Positions 29,622-43,300 of a stretch of DNA of 64,000 nt are shown in pieces (position 1 is the first letter of the stretch; every line of letters starts with the position of its first letter). Both the position numbers and the translations under genes were made by a program. Origin of the DNA: Strigamia acuminata (Eukaryota > Arthropoda > Chilopoda > Geophilomorpha > Linotaeniidae); contig OX442315.1 of the NCBI GenBank assembly GCA_949358305.1, positions 31,150,427 to 31,214,426 of the forward strand. The letters are read 5' to 3'. The notes beneath the pieces were generated by a model. It saw only the letters and a program-made list of their open reading frames with translations. It did no database searches and was not told the origin of the DNA.

Positions 29622-32600
29622 ATGACTGAAAGTCCCCCTACAACTCCTAATTGTTTAACCACGACGATCGCCCAAAATCCATCGCAGGAAGATTTGCAGT
29701 TGTTGGCAAGACTGGAGGAATTAAATAGGTGATTTTTGTTATTTGGTATAATTTATAATAAATATTATAACGTGATATGATGTAAAAAAAATAATAATTA
29801 GATTTCATTGTGATTTTATTCTATCTGCGGTGATAAGAATGACGTTGCGAGTCAACTTTATCTTTCACTGAAATCTGATAAAATAAAATATTTGGAAAAA
29901 AAATATTGACCGGAAACATTTTAATTATTAAAATAATTTTCTTTTCAACAACGGAATTTTTTTTTTTTTAAATTTAAAATCTTATATTGAGCGAATGGAA
30001 TGATATCACTTGAATTACACTTGGTGCGCATCTGTCATTACGATTAGAGCTGCAGCACTCACAAGATTGGCCTCAGCGTTAGCTCGATAATAAGCGAGCG
30101 AAACGTGCTCGCATCAAATTGACAATTTTTATTAGCAAGAGGTCATCGGGGCAAACACGTAATTGCATCTTTTAAAAATAGAAACAATATACGATTTCAA
30201 CGACTACCGAATACTAGAGCACGTAATAATAATAAATAATAAAAAAATAATAAATAGAATTTACAGAGATCACTAGATAAAGTCTTAATCGACTATAACC
30301 TGATTCTCGAGTAATTTAATTCGTCATGTGTCATTTGCAAGAGCTCAACTGTGACTGATTTTGTATATTTGCTCAAATCTGTCGTCAATTCATCGTTCTA
30401 GAAATGATGTAAGAGTTTTATCTGTATTCAAATGTGGGAAAAGTGAGTGAAGGTGATTATCCTTTACCTATCTTTCATAATAAGCGATCAAATTAGATGT
30501 GAACAAATGGATGACGTGCATTGTGGCGGGTGGGAATATAGGTCAGATTTAACATATGCTAGACAAATTTATTGAGGTCTTTGAGTCTGACTTGTGAGAC
30601 GTGGTTAATTGTTAATCATGGGATTTTTGGTTGTAAGTAGGAAGTGTTCTAGAAATCATTTTTATTTTTTCTATTTATTTAGGAAATTGGAAGCTGATGC
30701 CAAGTCATTGAATTCCCTCTCGGGAACATCGAATCATTCGAGACGGAGCTCGGACACCAGTCAGATTTCGTTAAGTTCCGGCAGTGCGCAAGGCGAGGCG
30801 GAAGATGCCGAAGACGTTTGGCATTTGTGGGGTCGGGTGATAGCCGATTGGGAGCTGTACAGTAAAAAGAAAACCTCTTTTGTCAGGGTAAATGACAAAT
30901 TATGATTCATTTCACGTTTAAATTATTTTTTTCTTTTTTTTGTGTGTAGGATTTGGTTCGAAAAGGAATCCCACACCATTTCCGTGGACTTGCTTGGCAA
31001 CTTCTATGCAACGCCCACACATCGCAGGCCCGTGAGCAGTTTGCTGAATACATGAAGCAGACTTCGCCGTGCGAGAAAGTTATACGCCGAGACATTGCTC
31101 GAACTTACCCGGAACACGAGTTTTTCAAGGAGAAGGATGGGCCTGGTCAGGAGAGTTTATTTAACGTGATGAAGGTAAAAGCGTTGTGATAAATTAACCG
31201 TTGATTATTAGATTTATTACGTTAATGCTTGGAAACTTTTAAAAACAGGCTTATTCTCTGCATGATAGAGAAGTTGGATATTGTCAAGGGAGTGCTTTCA
31301 TTGTAGGATTACTACTTATGCAGGTAATAAACTCGTGGATTAGCTGATTAATGTGTGCAGAATTTTTTTAATGAAAAAATGATTAAAAGGACATTAAAGA
31401 GTTTTTTATTTATAAAAAGTTTTTACGGTTCTTTGGAATTTTGTGAAATTTCGGTCGAAATTTTGGAAGATTCTCTTATTTTTATTTTTTTAATTTAATG
31501 GTTTTTTTTGGCTTTTAACGACTGAATTTTGATTGATGAAATGTTGAAATGCCTAAATACGCACTAAAGTATAGTAATAAATCTTGTTTGCAATGTGTCA
31601 CGAATGAGTTTCGTAGAAACGTTGCTTGACAAGCTGCAAATTATACCAAAATGAAACAACTGAATGTGAATTGAATCCTATGGTGAAAAATTTGAAAATG
31701 CAAGCCAAATTAATGATATTTTTAGGATTCGTTTAGTTAAATATAGTTTTATTTATAGCGGTATCAATTGTGTTCCTTCAAAGAAAAAAATAAGTTAAAA
31801 ATAATTTTTTGCATTCTGTGATTAAAAATGTTATTTTGGAAGTCTAGAGTAAACGAATTCAATCCACAAAGCAGATTGAATTGTGGATATATTTACTATT
31901 TGTCATGGAAACTATCGACATGACTTTGAAAACATAAATATCACAAAGCTACGTGACACATTTATTTGATTGATGATGAATCCCATTGCTGAAATTAATA
32001 AACACATTAATGCCATTTTATAGAGAAAAATGAATTTACTCTGCTCTGAAGCAGCAAAAGGCTTAATGTGTTTTTGAGCACTTATCTCTAATTTATCGTA
32101 AAGTCTCAGAAAAATGCAACAATAAATAATTTCTGAATAATTTTTAAATATTTCAAGACAGCATTTTTACAGCCATAAGTGATTGCGCAAAATGCCAGCT
32201 TTTGTTTTATAATTAATGAGCGCAAATTTGCACATTGGAAGCCGAACATTTATATAGAAAAAAAGAATAAATTTAAATTTAAAAAAATCATAAACCTTTT
32301 AAGAATATTGGGTGGTGCTATTAATAGTGGCTAGATGGACTGGTTGTTGACGAGGGTGTGGTTTTAACGCAAGAAAATTACCATGGTTTTTTTATATTTA
32401 TTTATTGCCTTCATTAGATGATAAAGTAATCATTAAGACGTCAGTGGTGCAATACTTCAGGTCAAATATTGAACGGGCGTTGGTGTTGTTGTTACCTAGC
32501 CAACTGGTCGATACGTTACTAAATATTAAAGAAAACAATTTTTTTTTCTTGTATCTTGAGTGTATTTTTGAAAAATTGATCCATTTTTTTCGGTAGAAAA

Positions 32601-35600
32601 TAGATTTTTATTTTTTATTTATTTTTTTATTTTTTTGACATGAAATAAATCATATTTAATGGATAAAATGAAATCTTATGAATTTTAGATGCCTGAAGAG
32701 GAGACTTTTGCTGTGCTTGTCAAAATTATGCAGGAATATCGTATGCGCGAAATGTTTAAACCTAGTATGGCGGAGTTAGGCTTATGTATGTTTCAGTTGG
32801 AGTGTCTCATCCAGGTATGTTATAATTAAAATTGACGGAATTATACGTTGTCGGTGTTTTGAAATGTAATTAATATAATTGTTATTATTTTTTTTTTTGG
32901 AAAATGATTATAGGAACTTCTTCCTGAGTTGCATGTACATTTTCAGTCACAGAGTTTCCATGTTTCTATGTATGCGTCCTCGTGGTTTTTGACACTGTTT
33001 AGCACAGCTTTACCTCTTCCACTTGCCTTTCATATTATGGATCTTTTCATATCTGAAGTAAAAATTAAATTTAAGTATCATTTATAATGTTATTAATTTT
33101 TTTTGCTAATTTTAAATTGACTAAAGGGCATGGAGATGATATTTAGAGTAGCAGTTAGCATTTTGCAAAATTGCAAGGAGCAGTTATTATCAATGGATAT
33201 GGAGGGAATGCTTAAGGTATTTCTGTTTTTTTTTTATTTTGTTGAAAGGTTAATTACATTTTGTAATGGTTTTATTGCAGTTTTTACAAAAGGATATGCC
33301 GGCTAAATTTGAAATGGATGCCGAACCGCTGTTGCAAGTCGCTTTTCAAGTCAAATACAACACGAAAAAGATGAAAAAGTGAGTTATTTTCTGAAATTTA
33401 ATAATTTAAAGTTAAAGCTTAAATGATGACGTCACCAGTTTTGTTTTTCGGGAAGTTAAATGACGTAAAAAGAACCATATGTGACAGGTGGTAGAAGACT
33501 GAGATCATTGTGCGGATTATTTTTTTTAATTTTATTTTGAAAATATTAGCTGCAGTATAACTTAAAATAGACTTTAAACCGGGATCATAATATTAGGTAA
33601 CCAGAGAAAGATTTGAAACAGCTTTTCAAAGTCTCAAATCACCTAAAGACGCGTGATTTTTGTGAGTGTTTTAAGTTACGATGAATTATGATGAAAGCGG
33701 ATTCATACCCGCAGAACTATTTGCAGTTGCGGATGATGAGTAAGGGCAGTTTGTTGATATTTTTATGTACTTAAATCTTAATTAAGAATTGTTTTCTATA
33801 TTTTTTTAATTACCTGTTACTAAAAATGTTAATTTTTAATTTTTATTATTATTTTGTTGCAGACTGGAAAAAGAATACACAACGAAAAGAACGAAGGAAC
33901 AAGAAGAGATGGTCGAAATGAGAGTAAGTTTTGGATAATTTTAAGGTTTTTTTTATTAAAATTAAAATTAAATAATTTAATGTTGATGTTTTTCAGAGGT
34001 TGAGGACAGAAAACAGGTTATTACGACAACGAATTGAATGTTTGGAACAGGTATTTTTGTCGTTGAAGGTTGATTGCTCGTATTTAAGCCTAGTTTTGGT
34101 CATGAAATAATATAGGAAAGCTCTTCGCTGGCGGATCGTTTGATTCAAGGACAAGTTACTCGTGCACAGGAGGCTGAGGAGATGTTTGCCTTGAAAAGGG
34201 AACTGTCTGCCCTGAGACAACAAAACACTGAACTAAGTCAGCACAAAGAGGAAAATGCTTTAAAAATCAATTTCTTTGAAGAAGTGAGTTGTAATTTTGA
34301 GACAAACGAATTAAATTGAATGAATTTTTGTCGTTTTTAGGAAGTTAAACGGTTGCAGCTGTTAGAATGTAAAGATGCCAACGATTTAATCCAAGTTTTA
34401 CAAGAGGAGTTAGTGAATATTCGACTTAAAGAAGCTGAATCTCAGGCCATTATTAAGGATATGAAAGTGAGGATGTCTGAATTGGAAGAGGCTAACAAGA
34501 AGTTGCGAGATGCGCCACCAGATAATAACGTGGCACATCTACAAGAAGAACTTATAGCGCTTAAACTACGAGAGGCTGAAACGAATTTATCGATGAAAGA
34601 ACTCGTTCAGAGAATAAACGATTTGAGTGCATTATGGGAGGTAAATTTTTATTTTTTATTATTTTTTTTTTTGGGGTAATGCTGTATAAATTTTATTTTG
34701 CTTTGTAGAAACACCTGAAAGAAAATCACATGGGAGAAAATGGGAAGAAAAAGGATTATGGAAAAAATACGGTTTTACAACTTCAAGACGATCTGCTGAC
34801 TGCCAGGTTGAAGGAAGCCACAGCTGTGGCCGAGTTGAAAGAATTTCAACATAAAGTCATGGAACTGGAAAGTCAAGTAAGATTTCTGTTAATTTTTGTT
34901 AATTCATTAATTAAATTAATTAATTAATTAACAATTTCTTTGGTAGAATCACGTGAGTTTGAATCAAGTGCGGCGATTGGAGGAAGAGGTTGAGAAGTTG
35001 AATTCTACGATCGAATCTTTGCAATTGAATGAGAAAGACATGTTACAAAGGTTAAAGGAGGAAGAAAGGAAGTTTTATGATTTAGAATCGAAGGTAAATT
35101 TTTATATATTTGATTAATCTGTTTGCAGGATAATTATTAATATAAATTGTCGATCCCGTTGCATTATTTCTATTTTTTTTCAAAAAAAAAAAAAAAAAAA
35201 AAAAACATAAATGGAGTATTATTATTTTGACAGTTAAACCCTAAAATGCAGAATTGTGAGGAATCCCTCGGTGAGGTAATTTTATCAAGAAGCTTTAATT
35301 GGCTAACAAGGATTAATTCTACTTTAATCCAATTCTGCATGACCCTCTTGATCATTTTTGACATTTTTGGCGCCAATCTTTTTATATTAATAAAGTGTTG
35401 ACGAGAAACTGCATGTTGATTGTTTTTTCAGCATGACAAACTAGAAAATGTAGCATGAAGCTGTGATATTTTCATACAAAAGAGTGTCGATTTCTAATTT
35501 GCATGTTTGCTTGGCTTTTGCTGTGTATGTAGATGAAAGAAGATCTTGTCATGTATCGTATTCGTGAAATGGAACGAGCTCAGAATGCGGCTGAGCTCGA

Positions 35601-36021
35601 GCAGAGATTGTCATCTATGGAATGCAAGGTAGCGAGCTATTTTAGTTGCTATTGCTAGCAATTAGGCCTTTTCTTGTAATGAAAATTTTTTTTTTTTTTA
35701 TATTAATTTAGATTTTTTTTTTCAATGTGAAATTTAATTTGATATTTTCTTTTCAAGCACGAAGAAATGCTAACTGCGCGCCAGTTAAACGAAAGCGACC
35801 GAGAGGAAGTGCGGGAACTTCAAGATCGTGTTGTCGATTTACAAAACGAAGTAAAGAAAGGATGAAAAATTTCTTTTATTTGTTTATTTAAAATTTAATT
35901 TTTTTTACAGGTGATGCGATTGGACGTTTTGAATAAGAAACTTACTGGGACAATAATGAATCACAATTATGGAGGTGGTGATAAAATTTCCGTGTCACAG
36001 AGAAATGGAGATGTGCATTGA
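29622..36021 (+). CDS. Evi5: EVI5-type TBC Rab GTPase-activating protein
   Basis: Rab11-directed TBC protein with a long coiled coil; roughly 758 aa over 17 exons. Exon 1 (29622-29728) starts MTESPPTTPN and ends ..LLARLEELNR. After a Ser-rich stretch comes WHLWGRVIADWELYSKKK, then the TBC domain: DLVRKGIPHHFRGLAWQ, the arginine-finger motif RRDIARTYP, and the glutamine-finger motif VGYCQGSAFIVG. The helical rest runs through PLPLAFHIMDLFISE and ends near KYNTKKMKK. From LEKEYTTKRTKEQEE the protein is coiled coil to near the C-terminus (..NGDVH). Both catalytic fingers are intact, so it should be an active GAP. Intron 1 is about 950 bp and the intron after ..GLLLMQ about 1.37 kb; most others are 60-90 bp. 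All junctions are phase-consistent. Confidence 0.95.
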
Positions 36022-36568
36022 TCAAAACAATGCACAATTTTGTGGACGAACGAAATACTCAGCCGCTATTGTTGTGATAATTGTGAATATTTGTAAATAT
36101 GAATTTACAATGGGGGATTAAGCATGGAAAAGGCATTGAACGTACGGGTGTGTTTGTAAATAAGTATAAGATCACAAATTTGGTCACAAGTATATTAAAA
36201 GAAATAGTTATTTAAGTCGATTTTTTATAGTTTTTTTTGGGAAAATGTTGCTTTATACAAAAACGAATTAATATACCGGTCATGTTTAATTTCACTTTGA
36301 ACTATGTGAATCTTTACTTTACTGTATTTAATAGTTGAGACGAGTAAAACTCATCGTGGTAATACATTTAAAGTCGTGTAAATATTATGTAAATGCGAAA
36401 GAGTGCTGGTTATTTCTGTTCAAAAAAATAATAACGCTTGTTTTGTACTTTTACTCAAAGTAACAGATTAAAATAAAAATAAAATCAAGTAACTTAATTT
36501 TCAAGTTTAATGTAGCGATGTAGAAATGATATATAAAACAATGAAATTTACAGTTTTCTTTTTATTTA
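36022..36568. other. Convergent 3' UTRs of EVI5 and TRMT112
   Basis: About 550 bp, AT-rich, with AATAAAA near 36470-36480 suitable for EVI5 polyadenylation. Nothing else seen. Confidence 0.5.
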
Positions 36569-37145
36569 TCACACTTCATCTTCGTTCAGTAACATGTTTG
36601 GAATGCCGTCGCTTATTGGGAAAATCCTTTTCGTTTCGGGACAAACTAAATCTCCGTTTACAACTTCAACCTGTAAATTAATTTAAGATTTTTTGAAAAA
36701 ATCATCTTTTTTTAAAAGAAAATCGATTTCTTACTTCCAACAAAACATGGTGAACTTTTTTAAGGAATTCGGTATTGTTTTCGAAGTCTGAAATAACACA
36801 CTTGGGTAAATCAGTCAAATGTCCTATCTGAAATTAGAATTTTACATTATAAACGTTAGTTGTACAGTTAATTTACGGCTTTATTTACGCTTTCAGCTGC
36901 TTGTGTAAGCGCAGTCCAGTCCAGTTTGGGGATTATTTTTGAGACAAAATCTGGATTAAAGTCTACATCATTCACTTTAATCTCTCGTGCCTAATATGGT
37001 ATATGAAAAGATAAAATTATCAATAATTAAATAAATTGTTTTGATTTTTCAAACATTATAAGTTTACCGTGATTCCTAATGGAAATCCAACGCTTACGCC
37101 CTTGATACACTTCGAACTTAACATGTTATGAGTCAGCAATTTCAT
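36569..37145 (-). CDS. Trmt112: TRM112 methyltransferase activator
   Basis: Small zinc-ribbon partner that stabilises several SAM-dependent methyltransferases acting on tRNA, 18S rRNA and eRF1. The spliced product is 128 aa: [20 protein letters not shown], then [60 protein letters not shown] and MLLNEDEV. The two-part zinc ribbon/DUF343 fold is evident, with [19 protein letters not shown] the family hallmark. As in many animals the ribbon keeps only some Cys. Four exons with short GT-AG introns; the first junction reads GIT|AREIK. Confidence 0.95.
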
Positions 37146-37529
37146 TTTTGCAATTTAAATAAAGATATCGGTACTGTTTGTACGAAAACTCTCAATCAGA
37201 TCTATCGTTGAAGTTTGCGATCAACAACCAGCATGCGAAATGGCTACCACATATGTGAACGACGCTTCCGTTAAATGCAATGCACATATACGACACTAGA
37301 TGGTGTTGGTAGTAACAACTTGTAATAAAATGCTGGTTCTTATTGAAAACTTGAATTTAAAAGCTAGATCCAATTCCAATATTATATGGCAATAAAATAA
37401 AAATAAAGTTTAGAATTAAAAATGTGTTTTGCAACATGGATTGGAACACATTGTTGGTTTTAGATAAACCAAGAAAAAAAACGTTGCTGAATAAATAAAA
37501 CGTTTAAATAAAAAATTAATGAATTGTAG

Positions 37530-38016
37530 CGCAACGTTTCGATTTTAATTGCGACGAAATTTTGCTCTACGCTCGGCCTCTTGCTCGCATTCTTCGCTTC
37601 AATTAAAATTTTGTCGAGGCCGAACTGATCTTCCTTTTCTTGGCGTGCGAATTGGGCCGGTCCTTCGCGCCGGGCGGATTGGTCGGTGCCGGGAATATAT
37701 TAAGTATGGTTTCTTTGTCGATGTTTTTGGAATGACGGTACAAGAATTGGTGCACGACTTGACCTGAGCTCCAGGATTAAACGTTGTAATAGTCTTCATC
37801 GTCAAAGACGCTTTCCAATCCTTTGCTCTGAATGAATAGCCGTTAATCGTATTGCATTTCCGTCTGGTTGCTTCTGGAAACTCAGATTAGTTCGCTGAAG
37901 CCCCGTTCTTTTGAATCATTTCGCTGACACTGCTTTATGCAAGTTTCTTTTTGGGCCGGTTGATGCAAGTTTTCTTCTTTGCGTTCTTTTTTCTTCTTGG
38001 CCAGAGAATCCTCCAT
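37530..38016 (-). pseudogene. SNW1/SKIP (Bx42) processed pseudogene, 3' part
   Basis: On the minus strand, pieces of the C-terminal half of the splicing/transcription coregulator SNW1 appear in order but in shifting frames. LAKKKKERKEENLHQ comes first (SNW1 AQKEK.K.EEKL..). Then MQYD.RLF.QSKGLES, FLYRHSKNIDKE, GTDQSARREGPAQFARQE, and DQFGLDKILIEAKNASKRPS follow. There are stops and frameshifts, and the segment before MQYD is shortened. No introns interrupt it, which fits a retrocopy. Identification rests on remembered SNW1 motifs and is strong for the last two blocks. Confidence 0.75.
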
Positions 38017-38459
38017 CTATAGGCTTGCATTCAATAGATGAAATGTAAAAAAAATGTATCACAATGCTCAATATTATATACCAAAATAGATTCTAGCCAT
38101 AAAATAAGTCTTAAGTTGCTGCATTATTATTTCTTCAGTAGTGTATGTGAAGTGATTAATTTCTGTTTATAGATGCCAATTAAAGCTAAGCGTAATTAAT
38201 TTTAATGAACAACCTCAAGGGATTCAGTTATTTGCTACAATATACATACACCCCAGTTGATTTAATTTCAGCTTACACATAATTACATTAAAAAAAAATC
38301 TTTTGTTGTTTTCACAGCAAAGTTTTAATTTATTATTTCAAAAGAACTTTCTTCAGTCATCACCAATTTTTTTCTTCTTTTCCGTCTTCTTCTCTTTTTA
38401 TTCACCAACTTCAATCTTTTTTCAAAAGTAGTTTAAAGTCGGCCGGCTTCTTTTCTAGC

Positions 38460-39170
38460 CTCTTAACTCAGACTTGATAAGAGCATTTCGCTGCCGCTTT
38501 TGTCACCATTTGATGATTAGTGCATTTTCTGGTTGCTAAGCAACTTCACAACGATGTTACTTGACATCACGTTTGTTGTGCACGCCGCCTTAATTCTTGA
38601 AAGCCACACTTGATTTGTTCATCCCCAAAGAAACAGGCAAAGCGGCTGCTCTTGGCTCCAGTAATGAAGTCAATCTGCGACCACGGACAAATTTACTCGG
38701 CGTCTTTTGCTGATTAAGCGTATACCTCTGGAGGAAGAAATTATTTTTCTTTCATTTCTTTTCTAATTTCCGTTTCTTTTCCATTTATTTTAAAAAATAA
38801 AAAAACACGACTACATTTTTTCCCATTTTTATTCCACTTTTCCGAATTTTTTCTTAGAAAGATTTCTATTTAATAGAACGTGCGGTTTAATAAATCAACT
38901 TTTCTTATTTAAAAAAAAAAATTGAAGTCAAATATATTAAACTTTAACATAATGTAGACAAAATAAAGCAGAGCGACAAATAGTCTTCTCTTTAGCCGTG
39001 ACATTTGTAATCTCTTTACCGTGCAGCAGCTGTTTGTCCAGCTGTGAAATTATGGTTCCTGTACTAGTGCGTGAATGAAACATTAGACCTCCAAGATCTA
39101 AGATGTAGTCTACTTTCTTGATTTCATTTTTGGAAGAGGTTTTCCTAACAATTCAGAATCTTTTGGGGGA
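38460..39170 (-). pseudogene. Unidentified coding-like debris
   Basis: Two minus-strand blocks read like protein but are interrupted. At about 39010-39165, DSELLGKPLPK is followed after a frame change by IKKVDYILDLGGLMFHSRTS, then TGTIISQLDKQLLHGKEITN. At about 38590-38720, RYTLNQQKTPSKFVRGRRLT and SLLEPRAAALPVSLGMNKSS end in a stop. Further Lys-rich pieces follow down to about 38350. I do not recognise the source. It could be the upstream part of the same retrocopy locus or another pseudogene. Confidence 0.35.
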
Positions 39171-40249
39171 AAAGAAGAACGGTAGGTGTAAGTAAGTTTT
39201 TTTTTTTTACAATATTGACTTTTTGTGTAAGTTTTCTCTTTTGCAGTGGAATTTTAAAAAGAATAAGAAAAGAAGAAAAAAAAATTGCACTAAGTTTTTT
39301 TTTCTTTGGTTACCATAATAGGATTTTTTTTTTTGTCGAGTCAAAAAAAGTCTAAAAATTACAACGCTTGACTTGAGTTTGAAAAATAGTTTCATTGGAA
39401 GATACTTTTTTAATGGTTTATAGGGGATGAGTGAGATAAGGAGAAAATGGCGGACGAAAACAATAAAAGTTTTTAAAAAAAGGTTTTCTCTCGAAAGCCA
39501 TCAAAAACCATGATTTACAACGGTGTAAAATATTTTTATGTAAAAAAACACTGAAAGAAATATAAATTTCGGAATTCGAAACTAAAAAAAAATAAATAAA
39601 ACAAAAAAAAAATACAAAACAAAAAAAAAATAAAACCGGACGAGAACTTGAAAGTTGAAACTAAACCCACAGTGTGCAATAGAGCGAATATCAGTACAGT
39701 ATGGGAGTCTCGTGAAAAGGAATTTTTATACCGAAAGAGGGGCTATAATTCTTTCCCAAGTGAGGAAAAAAAAACCTCAATCCAAAACGCAAGTTTTTAC
39801 ATTTCACATTTCATGTATTTTAAAAAGAGAGAAAAGTTTGAAATCTGAACTTTAATAACCTGTTTGAGCTTCATTGCATTGCACTCTCGGTATGCAGTGA
39901 AGCTTGGCATCTGTGCAGCACTTTTAAGAAAGTTTGGCTATATACACGAGAAGGGAAGCGTGACCGATCGAATTTATTTCTCATTTTCCTAGACTTTGGC
40001 CTCCAGCGAAACGTAACTCCAGGTCGGTGCCACTCTTCATTTCTCTTGCACGCAACACGTCGCATCATTGGTAATGCTGCCATCAAATTATTAGCGAATT
40101 AAACTGATGCGTCTTTTTGATTGATTGAGAATTCAATTCCACGCGACTTCTTCGTTCTCTGGCTCGAAACGGGACGAGATTTCCGATTTGCTTTTGATAA
40201 CCTAAAAATTCGACTTTAACTTATAAATGAAATTGACTTTGGAATAAAA

Positions 40250-40390
40250 TTACCAAGTGTATTGACTTTCTACATCTGAAACTTGTAACTCATCTTCTGA
40301 TGAAACTTCCACGTGTATTGACTTTGCAAAGAAATATAAAAAGTGGTAGTCGTATTTTGATGAAAGCTTCGAGTGTATTGACTTTGTTTT
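40250..40390. repeat. Degenerate short tandem repeat, three units
   Basis: The core GTGTATTGACTTT occurs at about 40257, 40313 and 40371, each followed or preceded by a diverged CTGATGAAACTT-like stretch. Unit length is about 57 bp. Confidence 0.6.
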
Positions 40391-43300
40391 ATGAAACACT
40401 TTCATCATGCTGCAATTAGTCTTCCGGTGGAAGCTTAATCCCCATTTTGTCGTTGCTCATGTTTAATTTAATGCGTATACCTTTAATCCCAGGTTCAGTA
40501 GACTGTAAACTTGATATTAAAATTAAGATAAACCCGTATAGTTTTCAATAATTACATTTCATTATGTGTTTATTTACTGTAGAAAAATGTATCATAATTT
40601 TTACAATTGCCACATAAAGTTTAACCTCATCGTTTTGCTTTCATTCTCGGTGTGTGTGAGCGGTTATGAAATGAGTCTTGTTGCCGTTTTCAAATATTTT
40701 CCTCAATGCCACTCAAGCGTGAATTGCTTTCTTTCGCTGCGGACTCAGTGGGGAGCCACGGCTGTGCATTTCTTCCACATGGATGGATTTAGTCTTGCGC
40801 CGACTTGAAATTTCCTCTTTGCCGTCCGTCGATTGCTCACTTATCCGTTTTCTCACGCGATGGAGCTGCCGGCCTACGTTTCGCGCAGCACTAAGGATTT
40901 CGCACGAGGCAAACTCGTTACTCGGCGGCCGGCTGCACGTGCAGGTGCGTCTCTTAGGACTTGATTCTTACCTGTGAGATGAACCCATCATCAGCACTTG
41001 CCATGGAGAAAGGGCTCGTCAGATGTCTGTAGAGAATCTGCATCGAAAACCGTGACGATTCTAACCCATTCCTCAGAGGATATTGGCCACATTTCGCCTT
41101 ATACTGCTTGTTGGGCTTCATCTGAACGTCTCATCTGCCAACAGGGACGCACTTTCACATACAAAGGATATGAAAATCGTGTCCCGATACGTAAAATATC
41201 ACATTTTAAGGTAGGCTTCGCTTTCATACATGCACATAGCGCTGGCAACGCTCATTGGATATGTCAATTGTGACTTATTTCCATTTTCTCCCACTCGAAT
41301 GTCGGTGACACTTAATGAATGCTAAATTTAGATTCAACTAACACAAAGATTAAATTACATCCAATAAATTAAAGACTAACAAAAGCGGCAGCACAACTGC
41401 ACTTTTCTGCACTTTTCTAAATTTCTGGGCGCAGTTTTTTTGTATCTGCTGGCCGCTAAAGTCGATTTCTCGGCCGAATGAAAACAAAACAAAAGGTTAT
41501 CGAAGTTTGTTCGATTTGTTTTTAAAAACGAAATTGAGAATATTTCCAATTCGATCGGTAAGCGTGATAATCGTAATGAATAACTTGACATTTACTCGTT
41601 GTGCTAGAAATAAATTACACCGCTACAAATATTGACAAGTGAAATCTACATTATCGATATAATTTGTCGAGTGGACCCGTCCATATATGTCATTTGCAAC
41701 GATCTTGCTACCCCACCCCTTGCTTGAGTAACACAGCAAATATAATGAACAGACTAGAGAGTCTGGCAAATGAGCACCACGCCCTCAGTTATGGGTCGAA
41801 GCCTGCGCGTGCCACTCAAATTGGAAGGTCGGCAAAGAAGGCTTTTGAGCTTTAGCAGCGAGACTCGCAATGTGTAGAAAGGCCCAGTGAAAATCCATTT
41901 CCAAGTCCCTATGACAAATCCTCCAATTTCAACGTAGGCAGAGGAGGTAAGATTAGACTATTTTGTTTTGTATTCACTCTTGCAAAACGCTGGAGGATTT
42001 ACTCAGCTAGAGTGTAAAGTTGTGCGAGGTGTTTAGTGGTAGTAGGAATTACTTTTCGACACTCTTATTGCGCACGTTTGTTGCAAATTTGCAAGTTGTG
42101 GGTATCGGCCTGGTTTTGGGGTTTAGTGGCTGTTGAATTCTTGATCAGAACGAATGAACACGCAATGTAAATGTTTGTTTTATAGTTAATACTTCGCGGA
42201 ATATAAATATTTTCCGAAAGCTTGGCATTTATAGTTTTATTGACTTTCCTTTGATATTTTTGGAGCGAACCTATTGATTTTCGTTGAAATTAACCGAATG
42301 TCTAATCATTTAAAAATGCTTTCTTCCTTTTCCGTTCAGTTTTGTTTTGTCAATTACCATTTGTTTGCACGTTATTTATGGAAAGGAAACGACATTACTT
42401 TTAACAATTTAATTCATGTTTACATCCCGCAGATTAATTATTTATTATTTATACACGATATATCATTAAACGGATTTGTTTTCCTCGTCTTTTGTACCTT
42501 TACTTCATTACGTTTTATAAAATAGAGTGGTTTGTATTTAAGTTTGAGCAGTCGCCACTTTCAAACCTGTCGAGTGTTTAGTATACAGTAATCCCATTAG
42601 AAGTTGTTTTCTAGCTGCTGAGGAAATACAGTTATCAAACATCATTTGATTTGTGTTATTGCAATTGACGTTTAACCACAGCGAAAAATTGAATTTAATA
42701 ACTAAGTTTTTCATTCACGCCGAAAGCACAAATGCAAAACTTACAACTAATCATCTCCGAAGAAGAAAGAGTCAATTTAAAAAAAAATCAATTTACTCTT
42801 CCGTCTGCTTGTATTTCTTCAGACTTGAAGACAGCGGTGAAGGATTCCATTTTGAGATGCATTTGTGATTTGTAAAGTTGCCTCGGTAGTGTTTAAAAGC
42901 TCTGAAAGCACTTTTGCTTTATATATTTCTATTTTTTATTTTAACTTTGCTTTTTTTTGTATTTCTTAGCCTGTTTGCGCTGCTTCTATTTCCTAATTCT
43001 GGAATCAGTGCACGGATTGCAACACTTTGTTCCTTTGTTTTTATAGGTTTCTTGTCTCCTCATTTCGCGTGCTCACTATGTGTTTGGAATGTTTTAACTT
43101 AGAAACTCCTTGTGTGATTGTACTTTTCATTTGAGAAGGGAAATAGCGCTTCCTCTTATATGTACCTCTTCCCTACACTGTCCTTTTCTTATGGAATTTT
43201 CGCGGGGAAATGAATTTCATTTCGAGTGTTGGTGCAAATCATCTACAGAATTTTAAATATGCTTTTATTAATGAATAACGAGCAACGCGTAATTGGTTTC

